From positions 1 through 44,964 of the IMG/VR virus record IMGVR_UViG_3300044974_000213: a DNA stretch of 44,964 nucleotides; one strand, 5' to 3'. A program made the translations under genes and the position numbers. Positions 15,509-24,757 of the stretch are shown here, piece after piece. Positions within the stretch are counted from its first letter, which is position 1; each line of letters begins with the position of its first letter. This DNA comes from a virus. The notes below the pieces were generated by a model, which saw only the letters and a list, made by a program, of their open reading frames with translations, was not told where the DNA came from and made no database searches.

Positions 15509-15896
15509 GAGCAGATTGAGCATTAACTTTAACTAAAGCTTCTGCAACTAAAGCATCTAGTTGGTCAGCAGGGATTTGTGCTTTTAGATTAGCTAATATC
15601 TGATTAGCTCTATATAATTCAAAGGTTAAAGTTTTTAAATTCTTTTTGCTATCTTCCAAAAGTTTATAACTACTTAATAAAGAGAATTCAGCTTCTGATA
15701 ATTCTGAACCAATAGGAAAGCTAGTGAGATTATCTTTTAACTCTTGTGGAACAACAATACCATTTAAAGAATTTATAATAGAGTTGCATACAGCTAACTC
15801 ATTTGTATAACGAAGTACTTCTTTTTCTTTATACACTATAGTTTTAGCAAAATCCTCTAAAAAGTTCTGAGGTGTAGCTGATAATAAATTTGTCAT
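15498..15896 (-). CDS. Hypothetical helical protein at the end of the fibre cluster
   Basis: A 132-residue protein starting MTNLLSATPQNFLEDFAKTI. It is almost wholly helical with Leu, Lys and Glu patterns and ends 'VKVNAQSAPSA'. It follows the FnIII/LamG-type fibre gene by 12 nt. A fibre chaperone or oligomerisation partner is possible from its position and helical build, but no family is recognised. Confidence 0.55.
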   Translation of the reverse strand: MTNLLSATPQNFLEDFAKTIVYKEKEVLRYTNELAVCNSIINSLNGIVVPQELKDNLTSFPIGSELSEAEFSLLSSYKLLEDSKKNLKTLTFELYRANQILANLKAQIPADQLDALVAEALVKVNAQSAPSA

Positions 15897-15908
15897 TAAT
15901 ATGTACCT

Positions 15909-17177
15909 TTAATCTAAAGTGAAACCAGTTGTATTTGGTGTAAAGTTTGAAGTATATCTAGCAATACCATCTGTAATTCTGAACTCGTCTATATAGCCTT
16001 GTACCCCATAACTGGTGTTTGTAAAACAGCCTATATAATCTACAGTTACTTGACTAGATACAGTATACTCTGTGCTACTTTTTACACCGTTCATAAAGCA
16101 TCTAACAATACCAGATTGCCGTGTAATAGCTATATGATGCCAAGTATTCTCTGGTATAGTACCAAAACCCCAACTTTTACTTGGGTTCATGTATATACTA
16201 TCTGCATCTGGGTAATACCCAAACCAAGTATCGCTGCTGGCAGCAAAAATCATAAATGCGCTTGGTCTAACAGTTCTATACAGCCAACCTTCTATGGTGA
16301 AATCACCTGATAACCCTACGCTAGGAGAACAGTATAAACCACTTGTACCATTTAAACTTATTGAACTGCCATCTATTTTACTAATTGTAGTAGAGATACT
16401 AGGAGAACCCCTAGTAGATAAAGCAGGCGCACTTACCCCAACAGCAGTATTAGTTAATAACGAATCCCCTTTTAACAGTACCCTTGTTAGATATTTAGTA
16501 AATACTGAATTACTTTGACCAGAATATGCACTGGCACCTGCACTATTGGCAGCTTTAACTGCAAAAGTGTAGGTAAATTCTGGGGCTAATCCTGTGATAG
16601 TTACAGGACTAGTAAGAGACGGACTTGAGACACTACCATTAACAGACTCAACCGCAGTATAGAATATATTTGGGTCTCCGCCATCTGATGTAGATGGTGT
16701 AAAATATACTTTGGCAGACGTACTAGAAAGATACACTGCATTAATTATAACTGGAGCTGACGGAGCAGTTATAGTAGCTGGTATTTGACTTATCGCATTA
16801 CTAGCTGCGCTAGAACCACTTGCAGAATTAGCTTTTACAGTCACAGAATAACTTGTACCTGTAGTTAAGCCTGTAATAGTAATAGGTGAAGAACTACCTG
16901 TAGCAGAAAAACTACCAGCAGTAGCGGTATAATCTATTATAGTTTCCCCATTTAAGTTAGCAGGAGCCTCAAAATAAGCTTTTAAAAGAGTAGTACTTTT
17001 ACCTACTGCAGTCAAAACTGGAGCGTCTGGAGGTTTAATACCTTTTGCCCATAAGTTAGAAAAAATAGCTTGTATTTGTTCTTGTAATGACCATTTTCCG
17101 TTAGCTTTCCCTGTATAGTTAGTACCAGAAGAAACTGTAGCGGCTGAAGATACAATATTACCTTTATATTTAGACAT
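15909..17177 (-). CDS. Virion protein with two fibronectin type III domains and a LamG-like domain
   Basis: A 422-residue protein starting MSKYKGNIVSSAATVSSGTN. Two FnIII repeats span about residues 50-135 and 140-230 (PDAPVLTAVGKST...ITITGLTTGTSYSVTVKANSASGSS and APSAPVIINAVYLSS...VTITGLAPEFTYTFAVKAANSAGAS). A C-terminal LamG/concanavalin-like jelly roll includes 'SGDFTIEGWLYRT', 'TWHHIAITRQSGIVRCFMNG' and 'GYIDEFRITDGIARYT'. Such modules bind carbohydrates or decorate tail tips, so it probably contacts the host surface. Confidence 0.8.
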   Translation of the reverse strand: MSKYKGNIVSSAATVSSGTNYTGKANGKWSLQEQIQAIFSNLWAKGIKPPDAPVLTAVGKSTTLLKAYFEAPANLNGETIIDYTATAGSFSATGSSSPITITGLTTGTSYSVTVKANSASGSSAASNAISQIPATITAPSAPVIINAVYLSSTSAKVYFTPSTSDGGDPNIFYTAVESVNGSVSSPSLTSPVTITGLAPEFTYTFAVKAANSAGASAYSGQSNSVFTKYLTRVLLKGDSLLTNTAVGVSAPALSTRGSPSISTTISKIDGSSISLNGTSGLYCSPSVGLSGDFTIEGWLYRTVRPSAFMIFAASSDTWFGYYPDADSIYMNPSKSWGFGTIPENTWHHIAITRQSGIVRCFMNGVKSSTEYTVSSQVTVDYIGCFTNTSYGVQGYIDEFRITDGIARYTSNFTPNTTGFTLD

Positions 17178-17188
17178 TAAAGCCTACC

Positions 17189-17584
17189 TTATGAAATGTC
17201 TTCATAACTTAAAGTATAGGTGATTTTACTAGCTGTTCCCGAAGTCACAGTAATGGATATACCTTCTTCAAGATAAATAGCAGTAGACTTGTCAAGTACA
17301 TTCAAAGTCGCCCCTGCTGGAATAGCTACTGTAAAAATAATAGGGTAAGCTGTACCGCCACTAGGAGCAGAGCCTTGAGCAACCGCGCCATTAGTATAAA
17401 TAGAAACAGTTGCATTGATAGAATTAGTTCCATCGACATTAGCTGCTAAAATTTGATTTATTTTAAAAACTTTACCGCTTGCCGCTGCATTAGGCAAAAG
17501 AACAACTGCTGTTGTTACCGCTGGGGTAAGATAAGTTGTCTTTGCGTAGATGTTTGCAACATTAACTATATTAGGTGCTGCCAT
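17189..17584 (-). CDS. Small beta-rich tail-tip/fibre protein
   Basis: A 131-residue protein starting MAAPNIVNVANIYAKTTYLT. It has repeated beta-strand patterns with Val, Thr and Gly, ending in 'VTSGTASKITYTLSYEDIS'. It lies between the two fibre-module genes and shares their codon use. It resembles small collar or tip proteins of marine phages, but no signature is decisive. Confidence 0.55.
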   Translation of the reverse strand: MAAPNIVNVANIYAKTTYLTPAVTTAVVLLPNAAASGKVFKINQILAANVDGTNSINATVSIYTNGAVAQGSAPSGGTAYPIIFTVAIPAGATLNVLDKSTAIYLEEGISITVTSGTASKITYTLSYEDIS

Positions 17585-17587
17585 TTG

Positions 17588-17845
17588 TTAACCTCCGAAT
17601 ACTATAGCCATTGCTATGGCTTTGCCTGTTGATACACCGCTTGAACCGCCAGAGATAACAATATCACCAGTTCCTAGTAAAGAAGTGCTGTTAATTGTTT
17701 TAATATTTGTCCCACTAATTAAAGTAGGTTGTGCGTCAAGAGCTGTCAAAGCCGCAATAGCTGTTGTAGCTCCTGTACCTCCGTTAATTATAGGCAATGT
17801 CCCATAATTAGCACCACGGAGAATATCTGATAAATTTTTAGCCAT
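17588..17845 (-). CDS. Short tail fibre module protein
   Basis: An 85-residue protein starting MAKNLSDILRGANYGTLPII. 'NGGTGATTAIAALTALDAQ' followed by 'LISGTNIKTINSTSLLGTGD' is the common repeat of phage tail fibres, and the same module occurs twice in the 589-residue fibre gene and once in the 151-residue one. It is either a small separate fibre part or a remnant of module exchange. It is complete, with its own start. Confidence 0.65.
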   Translation of the reverse strand: MAKNLSDILRGANYGTLPIINGGTGATTAIAALTALDAQPTLISGTNIKTINSTSLLGTGDIVISGGSSGVSTGKAIAMAIVFGG

Positions 17846-17853
17846 GATTTCTC

Positions 17854-18294
17854 CTAGTTAGGTGGTGAAGGAAATGCAACGTTATCAGGAAATCCTGTTT
17901 GAGATGTTATATCTCTAAGTTCTTGTCTATAAGTGGCCCATGCCTCTTTGTCTACAGGCGCATCAGCTACTTGAGTCCAATCGGAAGAAGCTAATAAAGA
18001 ATTTCTTTCATTTCTAACGTCAATTTCCATTGCTTGTATATCTTGCGCTAATTCTTCTGCACTTTTATTTACAATAGCTACGCTATAGACTTTATTATCT
18101 TTTAAATAAGGTTCAGCAGGAATTAGTTTTTGAGTGTACATATCAAGCGGTAACCACTCAATTACTAATTGAATTGAATTTTCCCGCATAAAATCTTCAG
18201 GAATACCTGTTACTGGAAAGGATACATCTGGAAATAGCTCAGTATGTTCCCCTGCTTTTACAAGCGTATTGTTTTTTATAATTGCTATTTTCAT
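17854..18294 (-). CDS. Tail fibre assembly chaperone-like protein
   Basis: About 146 residues starting MKIAIIKNNTLVKAGEHTEL. The ATG overlaps the upstream stop (ATGA) and is preferred to one four codons earlier. The C-terminal motif 'ERNSLLASSDWTQVADAPVDKEAWATYRQELRDIT' is the hallmark of phage tail assembly chaperone proteins (Phage_tail_APC-like), followed by 'FPDNVAFPSPP'. These help fold or attach tail fibres. Its position between two fibre genes agrees. Confidence 0.75.
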   Translation of the reverse strand: MKIAIIKNNTLVKAGEHTELFPDVSFPVTGIPEDFMRENSIQLVIEWLPLDMYTQKLIPAEPYLKDNKVYSVAIVNKSAEELAQDIQAMEIDVRNERNSLLASSDWTQVADAPVDKEAWATYRQELRDITSQTGFPDNVAFPSPPN

Positions 18295-19364
18295 CCTAAT
18301 TCCCAACCTGCTGTAACTGTTTTTGAATAATTGATTGTAGTGAGTGTTCCAATCGTTGCTGTTTCTATATACCTAGTGCCAGTACTTCTAACTGTAGGTG
18401 ATGGAGATGTTAAAGTAGTTCCTGCTACATTTGCCCAAAGAGTTGAAGAATAAAGAGTAGAAGAAGTTTGCCATCGTCCAGTAACTAAAGGTGTTCCGAC
18501 CCAAGTTGAGGGTGTTATTGTAGTAGTAGCACCAGGACTTCCAAGATGGGTTGGGGCAGGGACTGGCTGATTAGTCGGTTTAGGATAACCATCTTTCCAT
18601 TTAGGAAATGCTGCAGTAGGCACTGTAAGAGTCCCACTAGTTGTATATCTAGCTGTTCCTTTAGTTACTCGTATTTCGCCTATTTGTCCTGCAAATGAAG
18701 TTGTACTTGCAGGCGCGTCTACAGCACCAAATGTAAAATAAGAACCAGCATCTGTGAAATTAACTGTCCATGTACTATCAATATTAAGAACTAAAGTACT
18801 ATTCATCCACACTTTAATATTAATACCACTTCTAGTTATAGCAAAATAATTCCAAGCATTAATATTACTACCACTAAATTGTACACTAAACCCGCCAGGA
18901 ACGTATAACTGAAACTTCTGGTTTACATTGGCTACTCTAAGAAGAGATATTTGCGCATTTGCGACAGAATCTCTAACAGTAAATATATATTGAGTATTAG
19001 TTGGAGTAGCTATTGTGTAGCGAAACCAGCCCTCTATTGTAAAATCTGTATTTGAGAGATTATAACCTGCATGAACAGGTGTTCGCATATTTGTAAAAGT
19101 TGAACCACCAGTGCAACTAAGTACTGCAGGTGCCCATGCCATTCCCGTAGTTGGAGTAGCTATCGTACTACTGGCATTACTACCTGCAGTATATGGCTGG
19201 TTTACAGTAGCATACCCCCAATTTGGCATTAGGTAAGGAAAACTACCAATTGTATCTGGGGAAAATAAAAGAGACACTTGTTCAAAATAAGGGTCTCCTC
19301 CATTAGATATTAACCCTGGCACCTTATTGACCGTAGCGCCCATTAGACTAGTTGTCATGCTCAT
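18291..19364 (-). CDS. LamG-like lectin-domain tail protein
   Basis: A 357-residue protein starting MSMTTSLMGATVNKVPGLIS. The centre is a LamG/concanavalin-like domain (about residues 85-240) with 'TDFTIEGWFRYTIATPT', 'NAWNYFAITRSGINIKVWMN' and 'GQIGEIRVTKGTARYTTSG'. The C-terminus is Thr/Ser-rich. This C-terminal-lobe signature is shared with the 422-residue protein, so the phage carries two related lectin modules. The start overlaps the end of the upstream fibre gene. Confidence 0.75.
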   Translation of the reverse strand: MSMTTSLMGATVNKVPGLISNGGDPYFEQVSLLFSPDTIGSFPYLMPNWGYATVNQPYTAGSNASSTIATPTTGMAWAPAVLSCTGGSTFTNMRTPVHAGYNLSNTDFTIEGWFRYTIATPTNTQYIFTVRDSVANAQISLLRVANVNQKFQLYVPGGFSVQFSGSNINAWNYFAITRSGINIKVWMNSTLVLNIDSTWTVNFTDAGSYFTFGAVDAPASTTSFAGQIGEIRVTKGTARYTTSGTLTVPTAAFPKWKDGYPKPTNQPVPAPTHLGSPGATTTITPSTWVGTPLVTGRWQTSSTLYSSTLWANVAGTTLTSPSPTVRSTGTRYIETATIGTLTTINYSKTVTAGWELG

Positions 19365-21130
19365 TTCAAATCCTTACCAACTACAAAACCGTTCCAAACA
19401 TTGTTACTACCTGCTCTGAAGAATACTAATGTATCTCTACCTGCGGCAGTTAATGTAGGGGCTGTACCACCTACCCATTTAATGCCCCACCAAGTAATAG
19501 CAAAGGCACCTCCATTAGTTAAATCTAGCACGAATGAATTGACGTCGAGAACACCACTAGCTGAATTGCTTACGGCAATAGTAGATGCCGCAGTTGGTGT
19601 TATAGAAAAATAATTAGCTTCAGTACAAGAGATAGTAAAAACATTAGACACCCCCGATACGCCAATACCAGTTTCTTTAGTACCTTTTAAAACTGGTGCA
19701 GTATTAAATACTACACTGCCTGTCCCTGTTTCATCATTAATTGCAGCTAATAGGTTAGAACTAGTAGGTGATCCTAAAAATGTAGCAATACCAGTTCCAA
19801 AAGAAGTTATGCCAGTACCGCCATTAGCAACAGGTAATGCAGTTCCTGATAAAGTTACTGCTAAAGTACCACTAGCTGTCACGGGAGAGCCTGTTACAGA
19901 AAGAAAACTTGGAACTGTTAATCCAACTGAAGTTACACCACCGCCTCCACCAGTAATTGTAATATCGCCAGAGCCTAAAAGAGAAGTACCATTAACTGTT
20001 TTAATATTTGTGCCACTTACTAAAGCTGCTTGCTTAGTATTGAAGGTTGTCCAATCAGCGGTTGTTAAAACACCCCTATTAGTTGCACTAGCACTAGGCA
20101 CATTAATTGTAATCACTGGAGTTGATGTGCTTGTGGCTACACTAGATGTTATATCTGTACCTGTATCACCGATTGTTAATGCAGCTACTGAAGTTACACC
20201 ACCAGCAATTGTTAAATCACCTGAGCCTAGTATAGAATTACCATTAACTGTTTTTACATTAGTACCACTAACTAAAGCAGCTTGTTTGCTATTAAAAGTA
20301 CTCCAATCAGCGGCTGTTAAGACACCTCTGGCCGTTGCGCTAGCGCTAGGTACATTAATTGTAATTACTGGAGTCGATGTACTTGTGACTACCGAAGCTG
20401 TAATATCGGTTCCTGTTGTAGTAATAGTTGGTGCCGCAACAGATGTAACTGTGCCAGCAGGATTACTTGCGGCAACTGTTGGTGTTTCTAACAATCTCCA
20501 ATTAGTTGTTGCTTGATTATACACAAAAGAAACAGAAGCACCGCTAATGTCTAAAATTAATGAAGTTGAATCGCCTTCAATAGTACCGCCATTTGGCAAT
20601 ACAGTAAGTTTATTAGCTGTAAAAGTGTTATAAATATCCACAACACCTACAATATCTCCGTCTGTTGGTGTCGATGGCATACTAACTGAAAAAGCTCCAG
20701 CCGTAGTATTACATCTAACTAATTCGTTTTTAGCCGCTGTATATGCAGCAGTCTTAATGCCTGTCGGTAAAAGACCTCCCCCACTAGGACTGCCACTACC
20801 GACAAATGAACTCCAAGTGTAGTCAGCAGCAACAGTTGATTCTGTAGCACTTGTTTTATTAACAGCAATACCGATAAAACTCATTCCTGCTGGGTTATCT
20901 GTCAAACCAGTCCCAATTGCATCAGTAGCGTATTTAACCCATGTGTATAGAGAATTACCGTCATTGACGATTAAAGTCCAAGCAGTAGTGTCTGTGGGCA
21001 ACGCACTTGTAGCGCCTTTTGCAATATATGATGCATTATTATATCTAACTAAATCTAATGCTTTATAGGTTCCAGCCGCCCAATCTCCTTTTGGGACTAC
21101 GGCAACTCTACCTAAATTCGTTGTTGTCAT
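19361..21130 (-). CDS. Large tail fibre protein with tandem repeats
   Basis: A 589-residue protein starting MTTTNLGRVAVVPKGDWAAG. The N-terminal 'GDWAAGTYKALDLVRYNNASYIAKG' is a carbohydrate-binding-module-5/12-like segment seen at fibre N-termini. In the middle two near-identical units of about 90 residues repeat, each ending with 'SGTNxKTVNGxSxLGSGDxTI'. Next comes 'LPVANGGTGITSFGTGI', a collar motif common to phage fibres, and a beta-rich C-terminus. It probably forms trimeric fibres. Confidence 0.75.
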   Translation of the reverse strand: MTTTNLGRVAVVPKGDWAAGTYKALDLVRYNNASYIAKGATSALPTDTTAWTLIVNDGNSLYTWVKYATDAIGTGLTDNPAGMSFIGIAVNKTSATESTVAADYTWSSFVGSGSPSGGGLLPTGIKTAAYTAAKNELVRCNTTAGAFSVSMPSTPTDGDIVGVVDIYNTFTANKLTVLPNGGTIEGDSTSLILDISGASVSFVYNQATTNWRLLETPTVAASNPAGTVTSVAAPTITTTGTDITASVVTSTSTPVITINVPSASATARGVLTAADWSTFNSKQAALVSGTNVKTVNGNSILGSGDLTIAGGVTSVAALTIGDTGTDITSSVATSTSTPVITINVPSASATNRGVLTTADWTTFNTKQAALVSGTNIKTVNGTSLLGSGDITITGGGGGVTSVGLTVPSFLSVTGSPVTASGTLAVTLSGTALPVANGGTGITSFGTGIATFLGSPTSSNLLAAINDETGTGSVVFNTAPVLKGTKETGIGVSGVSNVFTISCTEANYFSITPTAASTIAVSNSASGVLDVNSFVLDLTNGGAFAITWWGIKWVGGTAPTLTAAGRDTLVFFRAGSNNVWNGFVVGKDLK

Positions 21131-21586
21131 TTATGTGTACTCCACAATAAATTCGCCGTTTACTAGCGAAAGTGTAAAAGAAGAAGAATGCTCGACTATT
21201 AGTTCGCTATCGACTATAGAAAATGTTGAAAATGAAGAAGGGGCACCACCGCCACTACCACCACCAACAGCTGTTATAGTACCAGCGCCATCTATTGTAA
21301 TGGTTGTACCATCAACTTTAACACCGCCAAGAATAGAAGTTGTCGCTGCAGGGATTGCTGCAAGTAAGGTGATATCTCCAGCACCAAGGATGGTTGCTCC
21401 ATTAATTGTTTTTATATTTTGTCCAGATGATAACTCTTTTTGTAAAGGGAAACCACCCGGTGTACTGCCATCGTGTACCACAACTGTGCGCTTTGTTGTG
21501 TCTATGGTAGACTCACCTATAAGACCTGTAAATGTTGCATGTTCAGTTGTAGTACCGCGTCTAGATTGAACTGCGACGGTTGTCAT
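21131..21586 (-). CDS. Fibre or tip protein with hyaluronidase/Mtd-like N-terminus
   Basis: A 151-residue protein starting MTTVAVQSRRGTTTEHATFT. 'RRGTTTEHATFTGLIGESTIDTTKRTVVVHDG' matches the N-terminal virion-attachment module found in many fibre proteins ('RRGTxxEWxxxxP.LxxGExGxxTDTxxxkiGDG'). It then carries the shared 'NIKTINGATILGAGDITL' unit. The short C-terminus has a repeated 'SELIVEHSSSFTLSLVNGEFIVEY' pattern. It lies between the large fibre and a tail protein gene. Confidence 0.65.
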   Translation of the reverse strand: MTTVAVQSRRGTTTEHATFTGLIGESTIDTTKRTVVVHDGSTPGGFPLQKELSSGQNIKTINGATILGAGDITLLAAIPAATTSILGGVKVDGTTITIDGAGTITAVGGGSGGGAPSSFSTFSIVDSELIVEHSSSFTLSLVNGEFIVEYT

Positions 21587-22341
21587 AATAGGGTACCATA
21601 GTCAAATGTTTTTGTAGAGGCTTCAGTAATAAAGCCATAATCTCGTGTGCTATCTGGAGTTAAATACACATAACCTAAATCTGTTATAATAGCAAACCCG
21701 CCTGCAACTAATACGTATGTAATTGTATCACTTAAATATGCAATATCTTGAGGTAAAGTACGATCTGCAAATTGACGTTGCATAATGTCATAAGCGATGC
21801 CTTGCGATTTCGAAATAAGGCTTATATCTTTATTGACAAAGTCTGAACTCAGCGCAGTATCTTTTACGTTAGACTGTATATCTCTAAAAGAATTATCAAC
21901 AATCGAATAAGTGCTTAATAGTCTTTTATTTAAATTGAAAGTTGATTTTTCAGATAAAGTACTCGAATCAGAGAAGGGTCTTTGAGTTTGGACTCCAGCT
22001 GCAATATTGTCATAACATGTTATAGTATCTTTAATATTAATCGGAGTAAAATCATACGCATAGGTAATGAGAATTTCTCTACCATTATAACTACTATTAG
22101 TTAATAGATAAGTATTTTGGTATTCACCAGGCAATAATGGTGTCACTGTATCAGTTAAAAGCCAATTCCATGATATATTATTTTTAGGCTTTGAGAAAGG
22201 CTTTATTTTACCGTCAGTAACTATAAGACGCTCTGATTTAAAACCTATGCTAGAATTACTCTCAAGATATTTAAGATTGGCGTCCATCTCATCATTCGTT
22301 AAGGGACTGCCTTTGCCAGCTCTTGTGATGAGTGAAGACAT
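21583..22341 (-). CDS. Hypothetical tail-tip/baseplate protein
   Basis: A 252-residue protein starting MSSLITRAGKGSPLTNDEMD. The opening 'RAGKGSPLTNDEMDANLKYLES' is a common start of marine phage tail fibre proteins. The remaining sequence is mixed beta/helix with no recognised domain. It overlaps the next gene by four bases and lies in the fibre cluster. A role in the adsorption apparatus is likely by context. Confidence 0.6.
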   Translation of the reverse strand: MSSLITRAGKGSPLTNDEMDANLKYLESNSSIGFKSERLIVTDGKIKPFSKPKNNISWNWLLTDTVTPLLPGEYQNTYLLTNSSYNGREILITYAYDFTPINIKDTITCYDNIAAGVQTQRPFSDSSTLSEKSTFNLNKRLLSTYSIVDNSFRDIQSNVKDTALSSDFVNKDISLISKSQGIAYDIMQRQFADRTLPQDIAYLSDTITYVLVAGGFAIITDLGYVYLTPDSTRDYGFITEASTKTFDYGTLL

Positions 22342-22350
22342 AGCTATTCC

Positions 22351-22809
22351 TTAGGCTTGTTGGAGTTTCCAAGTAATAGTCAATGTATCTTCAGGCCCTT
22401 TTGTTATTAATCCAAATGTAGTACGAGCTAGCATTACTCCGCCTGTTAACGCGGAGAATAGACCGGCTTCTTTAATAAGAAGAGTCGTTGCACCTACTCC
22501 GATACTGACTTCGAATTGAACACTATCATTAGCTATTGTAGTCATGGCCAAGACAGGAGTTACAGAAGCGATTCTAGCACCTAACGCGGCTATTAAACCT
22601 GTTTGAGTTACTGCTACAGCTGTTTCGTCACTGCCTACACCAATACTATACGCAACAGTGTCAGATGTTATTGGCAATAATCTATTTACCATAAATAGCT
22701 TGCCTGTATTGACGACAGTATTTGAGACTTTCTTTTCTTTTACATTGCCATTAGAGTCTGTAACAACAAGCTCCACATATCCTTTGGCCTCTAACGAATC
22801 ATTAATCAT
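22351..22809 (-). CDS. Tail-tip protein, paralogue A
   Basis: A 152-residue protein starting MINDSLEAKGYVELVVTDSN. It has the pattern 'GxVxLxxTDxxGNVKxxxxxNxVVNTGxxxxxxRxL' and ends 'MLARTTFGLITKGPEDTLTITWKL'. The neighbouring 151-residue protein shows the same layout and ending, so the two arose by tandem duplication. Proteins of this type occur in fibre or baseplate regions of siphophages and podophages. Function not known. Confidence 0.65.
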   Translation of the reverse strand: MINDSLEAKGYVELVVTDSNGNVKEKKVSNTVVNTGKLFMVNRLLPITSDTVAYSIGVGSDETAVAVTQTGLIAALGARIASVTPVLAMTTIANDSVQFEVSIGVGATTLLIKEAGLFSALTGGVMLARTTFGLITKGPEDTLTITWKLQQA

Positions 22810-22818
22810 TTTTAATCC

Positions 22819-23274
22819 TTAGTAAATTGTAATTTTCCAAACAATCGCTAATACGTCTAGCGGGCCTTTGTTAATAATAGGGAATACTGTTCGAGCAATC
22901 ATTGTACCTTCCGTTTCAGCATTATATAGCGCTGCTTCAGTAATACCACCAGTTGCAACACCAGCTGCAAAAGCACATGTATATTGTACAGAGTCGTTTA
23001 AGACATTAGTTGTCACTTGACTAGCAGCTGTTAGAGCCGCTCTAAGGCCTAATGGGATTTCTAATCCAGTATCAAGCAATGATGCAGCAGTTGTGCCAGT
23101 CCCCAAAGCCATATAGCCAACAGGTGTAATTATATTATTTAAAATTCGTCCAGTAATGTAACTGAGGCCTGTGTTAACAATTAAGTTAGTAGATCCAGAG
23201 TCTTTAACATTACCGAATTCATCTGTAAGCTCAAAGGACACTGTCCCTAAAGCCTTAATTTCTTCAGTTAACAT
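22819..23274 (-). CDS. Tail-tip protein, paralogue B
   Basis: A 151-residue protein starting MLTEEIKALGTVSFELTDEF. It shares 'LTDEFGNVKDSGSTNLIVNTG', 'NDSVQYTCAF' and 'MIARTVFPIINKGPLDVLAIVWKI' with the following paralogue in the same positions, with clear divergence between them. The pair are separated by 9 nt. They may form hetero-oligomeric parts of the tail tip; this is inference. Confidence 0.65.
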   Translation of the reverse strand: MLTEEIKALGTVSFELTDEFGNVKDSGSTNLIVNTGLSYITGRILNNIITPVGYMALGTGTTAASLLDTGLEIPLGLRAALTAASQVTTNVLNDSVQYTCAFAAGVATGGITEAALYNAETEGTMIARTVFPIINKGPLDVLAIVWKITIY

Positions 23275-23276
23275 TT

Positions 23277-24179
23277 TTATCCTTGAATTGTGTAATCGCT
23301 TGCAACATAGTCAAAACTGACATAGTCTTCAGCAAAGTAATTTTGTAGGAATATTTGCAATGTATCCCTAATTTGTTTAGAGTCATCCACTTCAGAGGTG
23401 TTTCCGGAATCACCACCAATAGTTATAATATTGTCAAGTACATATATAGACTCTTGTATATTTTTGTAAATAGTCTTTAGAAATAGATCTACACTATTTT
23501 TAGAATCTGCACGATTAAGTATAGGTTGCATAGAGACATCATCTACACTTCTTTTACCATCGTGACCGCCACGAGAATTACCTGCATAATAATCGATAAA
23601 TTCAATAGCACGAACTTCATCATTAAAGAACTTTACTAATGTTTTAATTAGTTCTTCAGTGACCAGTTCCGATATCATTACAATATCTTCTTTATTGGCG
23701 GTAGGGTTTAAAGTTATTTCTTCACGTTTAAAGAATTCATCAAGTGTTTTAGAAGTAAGCTGTAAAGATATTTCTTCAGGTATTTGGAATTCTTCAAATA
23801 ACTCTCGATTGTATTGCAGTATCTTTACTAATGATTCAGTTGATGATAATTTTTCTGGAAAATATTGAAAGGCACCTACTAACATTGCTGTGTTTTCAGC
23901 TAAGTTAGCTTTATTACCAATAATATCTTTATCAACTAAATCGGCTATACTTTCATTTATAACTTCTGTAGCAGTTATTTCATTAGCGGACACACTAGAT
24001 ACTAATTCTGGAGTAATAACTGTAGAAAGTAATTCTAAAGTAGCATATAAAGCCTCTAAATCTATTGATGATGTATCTGTAACAATATCTGTCACTACAT
24101 CATTAGCAGTTATTTCATTTATTATAGCATCAGTAATTATTTCACTGAATACTAAATCAGTATCTAGTTGTTCACTCAT
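23277..24179 (-). CDS. Hypothetical protein of the tail cluster, helical and acidic
   Basis: A 300-residue protein starting MSEQLDTDLVFSEIITDAII. It is strongly acidic and rich in Ile, Val, Ser and Thr in the first 100 residues (ITANDVVTDIVTDTSSID), then helical. A Gly-rich 'YYAGNSRGGHDGKRSVDD' lies near residue 198. The end 'LQIFLQNYFAEDYVSFDYVASDY' resembles virion proteins that hold fibre parts. It overlaps the upstream gene by 4 nt. No domain recognised. Confidence 0.55.
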   Translation of the reverse strand: MSEQLDTDLVFSEIITDAIINEITANDVVTDIVTDTSSIDLEALYATLELLSTVITPELVSSVSANEITATEVINESIADLVDKDIIGNKANLAENTAMLVGAFQYFPEKLSSTESLVKILQYNRELFEEFQIPEEISLQLTSKTLDEFFKREEITLNPTANKEDIVMISELVTEELIKTLVKFFNDEVRAIEFIDYYAGNSRGGHDGKRSVDDVSMQPILNRADSKNSVDLFLKTIYKNIQESIYVLDNIITIGGDSGNTSEVDDSKQIRDTLQIFLQNYFAEDYVSFDYVASDYTIQG

Positions 24180-24757
24180 GGCACTAGATCCGTTGGACTG
24201 AATTGAATTTCAACTAAGCCACGAACAGGTTTCCATGTACGAGGAAATGTAGCGCTGTTCTCAGTGACTCTTAACTCAAAGAATCCATAAGACGACTTAG
24301 CAACTGTCGGCTGTGTAACCCATGTAGAACCTAATGTACTAGGGAATCTAATGTATATTTTATTTAATTGAGTAGTAATCCACGTAGCATCTAAATCAGG
24401 CGTTAATGCGCTAACACGAATTAAGCCATCATATAATCGATAGTATACGCCATTATATAACACCACATCTTCTCTGTTATAAGCTTGTGCTGCATCCCAT
24501 GTACCACGGTTAGTAGGTACTCTAGTAGCGATTGTTGTTTGTACACCACTAGTTAATGCTGCTGTAGGCAATCCTTTATTATTAGCATTATCTGCTTCAA
24601 TTACTACAGCTTCATATGTATAACCAGCAGTGGCATCATCTAAAAATTTAAGTGTAATAGGAAATTCTAATTGCTCACCCTTGATAAATGACCATAATAC
24701 ACTACCTGTATCTGTAACTAAATCAGTTGTTGGTGCATTAATTTTGCTTCTAGCCAT
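24176..24757 (-). CDS. Tail or neck protein, beta-rich
   Basis: A 193-residue protein starting MARSKINAPTTDLVTDTGSV. It has 'FIKGEQLEFPITLKFLDDATAGYTYEAVVIEADN' and 'WDAAQAYNREDVVLYNGVYYRLYDG', the latter similar to short carbohydrate-binding (CBM5/12-like) motifs in phage fibres, and ends 'TWKPVRGLVEIQFSPTD'. It begins the fibre cluster, eight bases inside the membrane-anchored coiled-coil gene. It probably belongs to the adsorption apparatus. Confidence 0.6.
   Translation of the reverse strand: MARSKINAPTTDLVTDTGSVLWSFIKGEQLEFPITLKFLDDATAGYTYEAVVIEADNANNKGLPTAALTSGVQTTIATRVPTNRGTWDAAQAYNREDVVLYNGVYYRLYDGLIRVSALTPDLDATWITTQLNKIYIRFPSTLGSTWVTQPTVAKSSYGFFELRVTENSATFPRTWKPVRGLVEIQFSPTDLVP

Noticed and set aside
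19809-20516. Long plus-strand reading frame (about 235 codons) opposite the large fibre gene
   Set aside because: It mirrors the repetitive Thr/Val/Ala-rich fibre coding sequence and has only a low-complexity product; no plus-strand gene elsewhere.
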